64,000 bases of DNA from Thinopyrum elongatum (taxonomy: Eukaryota > Streptophyta > Magnoliopsida > Poales > Poaceae), in NCBI GenBank assembly GCA_011799875.1, contig CM022303.1, positions 219,944,255 to 220,008,254 of the forward strand, read 5' to 3'. Each line of letters opens with the position of its first letter. Position 1 is the stretch's first letter. Below, one piece after another: positions 42,690 through 54,258 of the stretch. The notes beneath the pieces are model-generated. The model searched no databases. It was not told the origin of the DNA and saw only the letters and a program-made list of their open reading frames with translations. Made by a program: the position numbers and the translations under genes.

Positions 42690-45600
42690 CTAGGCCAAAT
42701 GAGCAATAGGCAGGTCCGGCAGGTTGGTGGAGTCGGCGGCGCCAGCTGGTGGAGTGGCCGTCTGGCGAGTCTCGGCTTGGTCGCCTTCAGCAGCACTCGG
42801 CGCACTCGCACGCGGCTCGTTGCTTGAGGCCCGATCAAGCTGAGGCTGGGCGTCCACTCCGCCCTCCGGTGCGTCGCCTTCACCATCCTCATCTTCCTCG
42901 TCCTCGCCTTCATCGCTTGAGGCGATTTCTTCCGCCGAGTCCTCGCCGTCATCCGGGTTCAGCCCGAACCAATCCATCGGCACCTCGGCACCTTCGTCGT
43001 CCAACTCGGGGAAGAAGACGCCGGTGTCGGTGTACTCGGCGATCGCCACCGCATGATGGGTGAGCGCGGGCCCCACTGCCACCAACTCTTCCATGGCCTC
43101 CTGTCGGAACGTGGCCAGCTGGGCTAGGTCCAGCCCAGGATACCACGCCTTGACAAACTCCAAGGCTCTTCGGGCGCCTGCCCGAGCGGAGGAGCCCCTC
43201 CAAGCCTCGAAGCGGCCGATTGCCGCCTCCAACCAGTCGGCGGTCCGACTGGGGGTGCGTGGAGCCTGGCCGCCTGGCCAGAGGGCGGAAACCAGCTGAG
43301 ACCCGGCAAGCTGAAGGCGGCGGAGCAGACGGTGAATCGGCTGTAAACGCGTCCTGACGGCCAGGAGCTGCTCGTTCATGTTCCGAGGCGCGTCGGGCGG
43401 GATCTCCACTCCTTCCCTCCTACGCCGGTCGCGCCACGCCTCGATGGCCTGGCTGACGGCGACGGCGTGGCCAGGAAAGAAGTCTATGCAAAAGAAAAAC
43501 AGAGATCAGAAGCCGACTCCCGATGCAGTCGGCAGCTTTTCCAAAGAAAGAAGATTACCGTCGATCATGTCCTCAATCTCACCGTAGCCAGCGGCGAGGA
43601 TCGCCTCCTTCTCGGCCCACTTTGAGCGTTCGACCTCAAACTCGGCCTGAAGGGCGCCTTCCGCCTCCTTGAGCTTCTGGAGCTCCGCCTTGTGCTGGTC
43701 CGCCTGGTCCGCCAACTTCTTGGCCAGACGGTCGCGCTCCAGGGCCGCCTTACGGCGCTCCTCCTCCTTGACACGCAGCTCGGTCTGGACTTCGCCCAGA
43801 TGCTGCTGCAGTGTGGTGTTGGCTCCTGCAAAAATGAGAAAGAGAGGACAATCAACAAAGATGACCAAAAAAGAAAGTGGTTGCTAGAAGATCCGGCTCG
43901 ACTGCTCAGCAGTTGGCCCAAATCTCGGGGGCTACACCCAGCGGGTGCGCTGGCGCGCCCTCGCGAGGAAGTAGACAGAATGCTTACGCCGGCTTTCGGT
44001 GAGGTCGGCGGTCCGCTTAGCCAACTCCTGGACCTGGGAGTTGAAGGCGGCTGCGCGGATGTTGTGGTAGTCCTGCAACGAAGACAAAAGAAGAAAAACA
44101 AGTTAGCACTCGGAACCTACCTTAAAGTTCCGAGCCGCCTGCTCAGCAGCCGGCCCGGAACTCGGGGGCTACACCCAGTGGGTGCACTGGCGCGCCCCCA
44201 CGGAAGACTGCAAGAATCAAAAAAAAAGGAAAAGAAACAAACCAAAGAAGCATACCCGAACGGCCATCCGCGTCGCCAAGAACGCCTTCATACACTGCTG
44301 GAGGGCGGCGCCTTGGGCCTGGAGCTGGGCCTGAACGTCCTGCGCGGCCTTGTTCAGCACGCCCGTCCCGCCCCCAGGCATCCATTCCGGTGGGGGGGGC
44401 ACTGGTGGCCTCTGCGTCAAGGGCCGACGAGCTCGCAGCCCCGACCTCCTGCGCCCGCGGCGTCGAGGCCGCCTTCGCCGCATGCCGACGCACCGAAGGG
44501 CGGACCACGGGAGTCACCCCCACCACCAACGCGACACCGATCGGCGACGCCGGTGGCACGTCCGGCCGATTGCCTCAGGCCTCGGCAGTCGGCGCTTGCG
44601 GGGGCACCTCCGCCTCCGAGACGATGGCGTCGCCTCCTCCCCTCTCCACGACCGGCTGGTCATCGCCGGCTCCTCTAGTCGGCACCGGGATCTCTGGCGT
44701 TGGCGGCGCCGCGCGCAACGGAATGACAAGTTGCGGGGCCTGGCTGCGCGCGGTTTCTTCCGCCTGCGCCCTAGCGGCCGCGTCCGCCCGCACTGCCTTG
44801 GCCGCCTCCGCCTCCTGCCTCTCCGCCTCCTCCCGCTCCTCGCGCGCCTTTCGTGCGTTCCTCTCCGTCACTGCCCGGAGATCGGCGAGCGGGTCCATGA
44901 GGCGGTTATTGGCGGAGCCTTCCGCCTCCCCGATCACGGAGGCAGCGGCAGACCGCTCAAGAGTGAGTGGGGCCCTGATTCAAGCAAGACAAGAGAAAAA
45001 CTCAGAAAAAGTTTGCAAGGAAGAAGAAAGGAAAACACAGCCAAGCACTTACGCGGACACCATCGGGGGCTGCTTCTGGGCCCTCTGGAACTGGGCCGCT
45101 CTTGCGGCGGCCTCTTGCCACCTGGTCGCGGCGGCCGCATTCTTGGACTTCTTCGGCCGGCTGCCGAACAGCAACGAGCTAGCCCGGTGCTTTTTTGGGC
45201 CGCCTGGTGCGGTCGGCACGGCTGAGGAGCTCGCGCCCGCCCTGTCGGTGCCGCGCGGGCAGCGCGGCTCGTTCTCCTCCTCATCGTCGTCCGGCCAGTC
45301 CTCAAGGCCGCCTCCTCCCCCGGAGCCGCCTGCTCCACCGCCGCCACCTGTGGCGTCATCCTCCTCCATGGCGGCCACCCCCAAGTCGGGGTCTTCCACG
45401 TCGCTCCTTGTTCGATCCGGCATATACTCCTGACCTGGATCCAGAGCGCCGGCGGCCGACTGGGCCGGGAGGACCTGCACCATGGCCGACTGGTCAGGCG
45501 GCAAAACAAGAGCTCGGACCAGCAAAGAGAAAAGAATTACAAAACTCACCGCAGGCGGCAGATGTTCGCGGTCGTATGGCCGCATGCCGAACCGCCAGTC

Positions 45601-46446
45601 CACCTCCGACAGCTTGCAGTTGGAGATGTAGTTGACCAGCCAGACCACCTCCACGTCCGGCAGGTCCCGTGTGCACATCCGGCACGGGTCCCGATGCCCG
45701 CTCATGCAGCTGATGATGTGAGGCCGGGCTTGGAGGGGGAGCACTCGGCGCGTCACGAAGGCAGCCAGGAAGTCCGAGCCCTTCAGACCCTCCGACTCCG
45801 ACATCGCCTGAAGTCGGGCAAGGGCGGCGGAGGAGGCGGCCGACAGGGAACTCGGCCTGTACTGCCAGTTGGCGCGCGGCTCGGCTGGCGGGCCGGCTGC
45901 ATAGGCCGGCAAGTTGACGTAGTCGCTTGTCGGGTGGATGTTCTTGACGTAGAAGTAGGATTTCTGCCACAGCTTGGCCGACTGCAGCAAGGAGATAGGC
46001 GGGAAGCGGTTCCCGGTGCCTGGGCGCCGCACCGCCACATAGGCTCCGCATTGAGCCGCCTGGCCCTTGGCGGCAATGCCCACCTTGAGGTAGAAGCACT
46101 CCCCCCAGAGTTCGAGAGTGGGGAGAGTGCCGAGGTACCCTTCGCACATGGTGACGAAGGTGGCCAGCAGCACCACCGTGTTTGGCGTGAGGTGGTGCGG
46201 CTGGACTCGGTAGAAGTCGAGGAAGGAGCGGAGGAAGTCACTGGCCGGAAGGCCGAAGCCGCGAAGGAAATGGGACCGGAAGACGACGCGTTCATCGTCT
46301 TCCGGCGCCGGCGAGATCTCTGCTTCGGGGGGAACGCGCACCTACACGTTCGCCTCCCGGGGCAGCCGCCGTGTTTGGCGGAGGAAGGAGAGATGATCAT
46401 CATGAACGTTGGAGCCGTCCCAGTCGCCGGCTCGTGAGCGCGCCAT
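42690..46446 (-). pseudogene. antisense accessory gene of element C: six exons, coiled coil
   Basis: The ATG at 46446 opens MARSRAGDWDGSNV. Proposed exons (minus): 46446-45550, 45489-45053, 44974-44256, 44072-43988, 43825-43559, 43483-42690; each intron has GT-AG borders (donors GTGAGT, GTAAGT, GTATGC, GTAAGC, GTAATC). Intron 1 is 60 bp and keeps the frame. Exon 1 carries a globular region (FRSHFLRGFGLPASDFLRSF, CSMSGHRDPC-like Cys cluster, NYISNCKLSEVDWRFGMRPY) typical of the plant 'putative gypsy type transposon' family. Exon 2 has an acidic Gly tract and a basic PKKHRASSLLFGSRPKKSKN. Exon 5 is a coiled coil (RKAALERDRLAKKLADQADQ). Exon 6 ends acidic. A TAG at 46342-46344, a TGA at 44572-44574 and a G-run frameshift near 44395 break it. 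Function unknown. Confidence 0.75.
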
Positions 46447-46627
46447 GGACGAAGGAGCTCGTCGCAGGCGCGGCGCGGTGGCGAGCGGGCGAGGCTGCAG
46501 CGGAGCAAGGATGCCGCAGCGAGAGGACACTCAACAACGGCGGGCTGCGGCAGCGCTTCAACGGCAGCGGAGAAGATGAAGAACAGCGAAGGGAGAGGAG
46601 GGCGCGCGTGCATCTGCCGCCCCCCTC

Positions 46628-46646
46628 CTCCCCCTACTTATAGCCC
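46628..46646 (-). promoter_or_regulatory. TATA box of the antisense gene in element C
   Basis: On minus GGGGCTATAAGTAGGGGG, about 190 bases upstream of the ATG at 46446. The leader between is GC-rich with CTCC runs. The promoter reads from near the 3' LTR back toward gag-pro. Confidence 0.55.
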
Positions 46647-47114
46647 CAGGCGGCGAAGCCGAGAGGACGGGGGCGTGGGGGATCGTGGGATTAACTACGC
46701 CCACTCCCCCATGATCCCACTATTGCGGCGCCGGTAAAGGCGCGTATTAACTACCACAGAAGTCCAACAGTCCGCCTCGGCCACAGCGGATCCGTGCGCG
46801 GGCCGAGGCACTGTAGTGGCGGGCCCCGGCCTGCGGCGCCGTCCCGTCACGCGCATGGGCTGGCAGGCCAGCTTGACCTGACAATGCCACGTGGCCGACC
46901 TGCGCGGGCGGCGGGTCTAATGCCTGGCTAGCATGCCACCTGGTTCCCACCATGATGTTTCGAAATCGCCAGGCGGCCTGCCTGGTCATGGCCAACACCT
47001 ACCAGTCGGCACCTCGGAAGACGGACGAAGCAGAATACCAGACAACCCAGAATATGAAGCTGCTGAGGCTTCTCGCCCCTTCAGCCGCAGCGCCTCATCA
47101 GCTTCGGGGACTAC
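46647..47114. other. region upstream of the antisense gene; polypurine tract at its end
   Basis: No gene. TTCGGGGACTAC at 47103-47114 adjoins the 3' LTR and is the probable plus-strand polypurine tract. The rest presumably holds upstream promoter sequence of the antisense gene. Confidence 0.55.
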
Positions 47115-48284
47115 TGTCGGAGTAAATGACCACGGGTAGCCCCATCAGCTCCCTTTGGTATTTCAAGACATCGGGGCAGGCTGCGCCCCTTAAACATCAA
47201 GGGCAAGGGCCACCTTCTTGAGGCCGGCTGGTCCAAGCAACCAGTTGCCGGGAGGCGGCGGAGTCCATAAGACGGCCCTAAAGTAGGCCGACTCCTGGCA
47301 GGCGGCCTCCTGGGATGCCGAGTCCTAGCAGGCGGCCCCTCGCGCCCTCAAAGTCAACACCAACATAAACATGATGAGACAGGGCATGGCTACAGTACAG
47401 GCCTGCCACCCCCGAATCCAGGGCAGGGCGTGGCCACGGTACTGCGTACCAAGCAGGTATCCTGCGCCCAACGCAGGACTGTTGCCATGCCGCTCATGAC
47501 GTCACCCATGGCAGAGGAACCCATGCTCCCGTGATGGGCGGTCAGTACGGCCCGTAGGCGGCGGGCCCTACTTGTCCGTGACAAGCCAGAAGGCGGCGAG
47601 CCCAGACCAGTCGGCCCAGTGGGAAGCCGGCTCCCAGCAGGCGGCCCTCCTCCTCCCTCGAAGTCCATGCGCCATTAACCAGATACGACGGGGTATGGCT
47701 ACAGTGAGTTCCCACCAGGCGGCGGGACTGTATCCACGCTCCCCCTGACGAGGCCTTCGTCATCAGAGGCGATGCTACAGCATAAAGCCGTCAACTCGGT
47801 CCGTGGTCGGCGGGACCCACCAGGCGGCGGGCCCCAGCGGTCGGCGGAGAAGCCGGCGACCAGTGACGCTGACTGCCGGGCCCCGCATCGGGCCAGATTA
47901 CCGTTGTACCCCTGGGGGGTAGGCTTATATAAACCCCCAGGTCACCCCATGCAGGGGGTTGGCTCCTTGGCAGAGGCCTCGTCGAGCGCTCACAGCACCA
48001 CACACACACGCACAGAGAGTGGAGTAGGGCTAGCCTTGCCCTTCTTCCTCCTCCAGCCAGGAAGCTCAAGGAGCAAGCTTGTAGCCACCTGTTGAAATAG
48101 TGATCATGCGGAGACCCCGTAGAGCAGGACTAGGGGTGTTATCTCCTAGGAGAGCCCCGAACCTGGGTAAGATTCGCAAGCGTACGCGGTCTTGCTCACT
48201 CCCGCTTCTAGAGCCCGGCGACGTACTTTTGTCCCCATCCACGATAAGCCATCCCCTAGCATATGTCGCACAATATCCCCGACA
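47115..48284 (+). repeat. 3' LTR of element C
   Basis: 1170 bp, the same length as the 5' LTR, with about 45 scattered differences by eye. TATA box GCTTATATAAACC at about 47933-47945. Confidence 0.93.
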
Positions 48285-48289
48285 CACAC

Positions 48290-51200
48290 CGCAACTTGCT
48301 AAATCTCTTCTCATCCAAGGGCTTTGTGAAGATATCGGCTAGCTATTCTTCAGTCTTCACGTGCTCGATTGAGATGTCGCCCTTCAACACATGATCACGA
48401 AGAAAGTGATGATGAATCTGGATGTGCTTTGTCTTTGAGTGCAGAACTGGGTTATGAGCAATTTTGATGGCACTCTCGTTGTCGCAGTAGAGTGGCACAT
48501 TCTTCACATTGATGCCGTAGTCCTTGAGGGTTTGCTTCATCCATAGCGATTGAGCACAGCAAGAACCAGCAGCAATATACTCAGCTTCAGCAGTAGAGAG
48601 TGATACACAGTTCTGCTTCTTCGAGGACCAACATACTAAGGATCGTCCGAGGAAATGGCATGTGCCTGATGTTGACTTGCGATCCACACGATCACCAGCA
48701 TAGTCAGAGTCAGAATATCCAATGAGATCAAAAACTGAGCCCTTGGGATACCATAATCCAAGTGTTGGAGTGTGAGCTAGATATCGAAGAATATGCTTCA
48801 CAGCCTTATGGTGTGATTCCTTCGGTGTAGCTTGAAAACGGGCACACATGCAAACACTAAGCATAATATCTGGCATAAATGCACATAGATACAGTAAAGA
48901 GCCAATCATTGAGCGGTATACCTTTTGATCGAAGTCTATACCATTTTCATCAGTGCATAGGTGGCCATTTGTGGGCATAGGGATTTTGACGCCTTTGCAT
49001 CCTTGCATACCAAATTTCCTCAGAAAGTCCTTGAGGTATTTCTCTTGAGAAATGAAGATGCCATTGCGCTGTTGACGAATTTGAAGACCTAAGAAGAATT
49101 TCAATTCTCCCATCATGGAGATTTGATATTCCTCAATCATCATATAAGCAAATTCGTCAGTGTAACGTTGGTTAGTACAGCCAAAGATAATATCATCAAC
49201 ATATATTTGGCACACGAATAATTCATCATCATATGTTTTGGTGAAAAGAGTTGGGTCGAGTGAACCGGGTTTGAAGCCTTTCTTCATGAGGAATTCCTTC
49301 AGAGTATCATACCACGCCCGAGGGGCCTGCTTGAGGCCATAGAGGGCCTTATTGAGTCTGAAGACTTGATCAGGATGCTTAGGATCTTCAAAACCTGGGG
49401 GTTGAGCAACATATACTTCTTCCTCAAGCTTACCATTGAGGAATGCACTTTTCACATCCATTTGATATAAGATGATATTATGATGGTTAGCATAAGCAAG
49501 CAATATGCAAATAGCCTCAAGTCTAGCAACAGGTGCAAAAGTTTCATCGAAATCAATCCCTTCAACCTGTGTGTAGCCTTGAGCTACAAGATGAGCCTTG
49601 TTCCTCACCACTAGGCCATTTTCATCTTGTTTGTTGCGGTAGATCCATTTGGTGCCGATGATATTGTGTTTGCGTGGGTCTGGTCGCTTGACAAGCTCCC
49701 ACACATTGTTCAGCTCGAATTGATGTAATTCCTCTTGCATCGCTTGAATCCATTCAGGCTCCAGAAATGCCTCATCAACTTTGGTGGGCTCTGTGATAGA
49801 GACGAAAGCAAAATGCCCACAAAAGTTAGACAAATGTGAAGCTTTTGAGCGAGTAAGAGGACCTGGTGCGTTGATGTCGTTGATGATTCTCTCAATCTGT
49901 ACTTCATTTGCAATGCGAGGATGAGCAGGTTGGCGACTTTGATTTGGCTTAGCATTTTCTTCAGAGCCATTTTCTTCAGATGCACCAGCATGATTTTCTT
50001 CATGATCTGGAATGACTTCTTCAGCAGATTCTTCAGTAGGTATGACATCCTCAGTAGCTTTTAGCTTAACGGATTCCTTAGGAGTCATTTCATCTAGCAC
50101 AGAAGGTAGGTGCTCTCTTTGCGAGCCATTAGTTTCATCGAACCGCACATCTACAGTTTCAACAACCTTGTTGTGATAGGTGTTGAAGACCTTGTAGGTG
50201 TGCGAGTCCTTTCCATAACCAAGCATAAAACCTTCATGTGCTTTCGGTGCAAATTTAGAAATGTGATGGGGATCTCTAATCCAACATTTAGCACCGAAGA
50301 CTTTGAAATAACTCACATTGGGTTTCTTGTCAGTGAGGAGTTCATATGAGGTCTTCTTGAAGAATTTGTGAAGATATACCCTGTTGATAATGTGGCATGC
50401 AGTATCAATTGCCTCAGGCCAGAAGCGACGAGGTGTCTTGTATTCATCAAGCATAGTGCAAGCCATCTCAACAAGAGTCCTGTTCTTGCGCTCCACGACG
50501 CCATTCTGCTGAGGAGTGTATGGGGCAGATAACTCATGAGTAATACCAAGTTCATCAAGATAGTCATCAAGACCAGTATTCTTGAACTCGGTCCCATTGT
50601 CACTACGTATATGCTTGATCTTCACACCAAAGTTCATCGAAGCCCTTGAGGAAAATCGTCTGAAGACTTCCTGCACTTCATTTTTGTAAGTAATGACATG
50701 CACCCAGGTGTAAGGAGAATAATCATCAACAATGACAAAGCCATATAGAGATGCTGCATTTGTTAGTGTGGCATAATGAGTAGGGCCAAAGAGATCCATA
50801 TGAAGCATTTCAAAAGGACGAGAGGTGGTCATGATAGTCTTTGAGGGGTGCTTGGCTCTGGTCATCTTTCCAGCCTCACAAGCCCCACAAAGATGATCTT
50901 TGAGGAATTTGACACCCTCAATGCCAATGACGTGCTTCTTCTTCGCGAGCGTGTGTAAGTTCCTCATGCCAGCATGACCTAGTCGTCGATGCCATAGCCA
51001 GCCTTCTAAAGCTTTTGCAAGTAGACAAGTGGCAGGCTGTGGTCCTGCAGAGAAATCAACAATATACAAGTCTCCTCTCCTAAAGCCTTCGAAGACTTTG
51101 GAATTGTCAGATTCCATGAGCACTAAGCAACGATATTTGCCAAAGACAACAACCATATCAAGATCACAAAGCATTGAGACAGACATGCGGTTGAATCCGA

Positions 51201-51420
51201 GGGACTCGACAAGCATGACTTTGTCCATGTGTCGATCCTTTGAGATTGCAACCCTACCTAGACCCAATACCTTGCTTTTGCATTTGTCTGCGTAGGTGAT
51301 ATGCTTGAAATGTGATGGAGATAAAGGAGTGTTCATCAGTAAGCTCTTGTCACCAGTCATGTGATTAGTACATCCACTGTCGAGGACCCACTCAATAGCT
51401 TTGGGTAAATCATCCTGCAG
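48290..51420 (-). pseudogene. pol: pol of element B: Copia protease, integrase, RT, RNase H
   Basis: On minus, the protease motif [13 protein letters not shown] lies just upstream of the ATG at 51360; the open frame reaches back to about 51420, where a TCATCTGCAG precedes it. Integrase: [12 protein letters not shown] with a zinc His/Cys pair (CGACEAGK), then DDE motifs in [23 protein letters not shown] and NGVVERKNR. Reverse transcriptase: [31 protein letters not shown] and catalytic YVDDIIFG. RNase [32 protein letters not shown]. This order is diagnostic of Copia. A TAG at 48343-48345 stands where the family has Gln before LADIFTKPLDE, and element C cuts the last 12 codons. Otherwise it is a remarkably complete 1,005-residue frame. 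Confidence 0.95.
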
Positions 51421-51653
51421 ATGAATTAGTGCATCTTACGAACACATATCTTCAGAGTGAAGAATATGACATCAATTTCATCAGACAGAAATTCATCAGT
51501 TAATGCAACATATGTATATATAGCAGTATGAGGACGTGAGAAATGAATGATTCATTTCATCATGATTAGCTTGCGTCCTTTCAAGCATTTCAGGTCTCCA
51601 GAAAATTCTTCAGACGATTTAGTTCGTCTGGAGACCTGACCCTGCATAAGAGG
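51421..51653 (-). other. gap between gag and pol of element B
   Basis: About 230 bp without an open frame. Pol lies in another frame than gag and is preceded by an acceptor-like CTGCAG, so either a spliced junction or two separate ORFs is possible. Confidence 0.45.
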
Positions 51654-54191
51654 TTAGTTCCTTTTCTTCACCACCCACATCTGGAGGGGTGGCAAAGAGT
51701 TCATCATCCTGCGAGCTCCATAAGAGAAAGGTGGCATTGAAGCCAAAGCGCTTCGTTTCACAGAAGAGGGATTAGTATAGGCATATGAGTAAGTAGAGAA
51801 ATTCTTCGAGGACTTATGAACGTAATGATTTGAAGAATAAAGCACATAATCAGAACTCTTAGATTTTCCCTGCGAAACAGAAGCGTTAGCATGATGATGA
51901 TCATATGAGGACTTGGATCCATATGAAGACTTCGGTCCATATGAAGAATTTGATCTGGGGTTCTTATTCTTCACAGGTGGTGTCATGAGGACATTCACTT
52001 GAAGACTTTCAAGGCACCTTTTGGGAACGCAGATTTTCTTCATAGGGCGACCATTCCTGCAGTTAGTTCCAACATATCTAGCAAATACTTCACCATTCTG
52101 ATTTTTGAATAGTTTATAGTTGGAGTCAAATGACTCATCAAATGAATATGAGGATTCACAAGTAAAGCCAGATAAAGTGGATGGATCTACGGGAGGTCCC
52201 TTCGCAGCTACCCATGAGGTTTTGGGATACTGCTCAGGTTTCCAGTAGGATCCATCAGCATTGAGTTTCCTCTCAAAGGCAATAGCCTCTTTCCTAGGGT
52301 TCCTGTTCAAGATCTGCTTTTTGAGCACATCACAAAGAGTCTGATGCCCTTTGAGGCTTTTGTACATGCCTGTCACATACAATTCCTTCAACCCTGCATT
52401 TTCGTCAGTGATACTAGTGGTATCCTCAGATGAGGAATTTGTGACCACAGAGATAGTTGAAGAATTTGCAGCAATAGAAGCATTTGAACTTTCAGGTGAA
52501 GAATTGGCAGTTTCACGTTCAATGCATTTCAAGCATGGTGGAATAAATTCTTCCTGAGCGGAACTGATCTGTTGAGCAAGAAATGAATCATTTTCCTTCT
52601 GAAGATCTTCATGACTCACCCTTAGCTTCTCAAGATCTTGCTTTCTTTGAAGAAATTCATAAGAAAGCTTCTCATGATCGGCTAAGAGAGTTTCATGATG
52701 ACTTTGAAGGTTGTCAAACTTAGACTGTAGTTGCTGAAGATTATCAGTCAATGTTTGAGTTCGATCCATTTCCTCACCTAACAGGTCATCGCTTTTGTCT
52801 AGCATATTTTGAACCTTTTCCAAAGCCTTTTGTTGTTTAACAGCAATATTAGCAAGTTTGGAATAGCCGGGTTTGAGGTTATCATCAGATTCATCCTCAC
52901 TTGATTCAGAGGAGGGATATTTGAATACCTTGGCACCTTTTGCCATGAAGCAATAGGTGGGAGCATAGTCATCGTTGCCGTCATCAGCAGTGTTGGGGAA
53001 GCCATTTTCCTCAGTGTTGAAGATGGACTTGCTGACGTAAGCAGTAGCGAGGGCTAGGCTCGCCACACCAGAGTCTGACTCCTCAGATGCCTCCTCTTTC
53101 CCATGTTCCTTAGATTCAGCTTTAGAGTCCATTTCCTTGCCAATGAATGCCCGAGCCTTCTTGGAACTGCTCTTCTTGTGAGATGAAGACTTTGAAGATT
53201 TTGATGATGAGGACTTTGAAGATTTCTTCTTCTTCTTTGAGTCATCTGAACTATCATCCTTGTATTTCTTCTTCTTTGATTCCTTTGCCCACTAAGGACA
53301 ATCAGTTATGTAGTGACCAGGTTTCTTGCATTTGTGGCAAGTCCTCTTCTTGTAATCACGGGATGAGGAATCTGATCTTGTGTCATCACCTTTTGAAGAT
53401 TTTACAAAGCGACCACGCCTTGAGAACTTCTGGAATTTCTTCACGAGCATTGCTAGCTCCTGGCTTAGTTCTTCAGGGTCACCAAGGCTGCTATCAGAAT
53501 CTTCTCCTTCAGATGAGGAAACTGCCTTGGCCTTCAGTGCGCGTGATCTTCCATAGCTTGGCCAGTAGAGATCTCTCTTTTCAGCTTGTTGGAATTCATG
53601 AGTGTTCAGCCTCTCAAGAATATCAGCAGGATCAAGTGACTTGTAGTCTCCACGTTCTTGAATCATCAGTGCCAATGTATCAAATGAAGAATCAAGTGAC
53701 CTCAGCAATTTCTTCACCACCTCATGGTCGGTGATGTCAGTGGCACCCAGTGCTTGAAGCTCGTTTGAAATGTCAGTGAGGCGATCAAAGGTTTGTCGGA
53801 CATTCTCATTGTCGAGTCTTTTGAAGCGGTTGAAGAGATTGCGAAGAACGTCAACTCGAGAATCACGTTGAATTGAGATTCCTTCGTTGACCTTGGACAG
53901 CCTGTCCCAGATAAGCTTTGCAGACTCCAAAGCACTCAGTCTGCCGTACTGTCCTTTGCTTAGATGGCCACATATGATATTCTTCGCTTGAGAGTCGAGT
54001 TGCTTGAATCTCTTCACATCAGCAGCGTTCACGGAAGGAGTGACAGAGGGAACGCCATTTTCCACCACGTACCAGAGATTGTTGTCAATTGCCTCAAGAT
54101 GCATGCGCATCTTATTCTTCCAGTAGGGGTAGTCCGTCCCATCAAAGGTAGGACACCCAGCCGAGACCTTGATCATGCCTGCAGTCGACAT
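51654..54191 (-). pseudogene. gag: gag of element B with zinc knuckle and coiled coil, one stop
   Basis: The ATG at 54191 opens MSTAGMIKVSAGCPTFDGTD. The N-terminal region is a Copia gag (YWKNKMRMHLEAIDNNLWY, LIWDRLSKVNEG, LLRSLDSSFDTLALMIQERG). The zinc knuckle CHKCKKPGHYITDC (CX2CX4HX4C) binds the RNA genome. A TAG at 53292-53294 follows directly after the knuckle. The same frame then continues: a Lys-rich stretch, an acidic Ser-rich stretch and a long coiled coil (LQQLQSKFDNLQSHHETLLA) near 52700. It ends in a Tyr/Ser-rich tail with stop at 51654. The extended coiled-coil gag is typical of the SIRE lineage. Apart from the one stop the frame is intact over 846 codons. Confidence 0.9.
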
Positions 54192-54240
54192 AACTAAAAC
54201 TCCAGGTGGTTAAACCAAAATCACACAGAACAAGGGAGTA

Positions 54241-54258
54241 CCTTGCTCTGATACTAAT
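54241..54258 (-). other. primer binding site of element B
   Basis: On minus AGTATCAGAGCAAGG follows the 5' LTR end, matching the initiator tRNA-Met type site (TGGTATCAGAGC) with one change. Confidence 0.75.

Larger units (their letters stand above)
37966..48284 (+). mobile_element. element C: non-autonomous Tat-like gypsy retrotransposon inserted in B
   Basis: 10,319 bp with a perfect target duplication CACAC (37961-37965, 48285-48289) and two LTRs of exactly 1170 bp. Order on plus: LTR, primer binding site, gag, protease, a fragment of the RT N-terminus, then a long antisense gene, polypurine tract, LTR. The catalytic RT, RNase H and integrase are missing. I count roughly 45 differences between the LTRs by eye (about 4%), so it is not recent, but it is the youngest layer of this nest. 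The layout (gag-pro, antisense multi-exon gene before the 3' LTR) fits grass Tat elements of the RIRE2 kind. Family not assigned. Confidence 0.93.

Noticed and set aside
42749..45635. Long plus-strand ORFs such as 43692-44678 and 44390-45433
   Set aside because: They are opposite to the six-exon minus gene, run through its introns and consist mainly of Arg/Pro/Ala/Ser.
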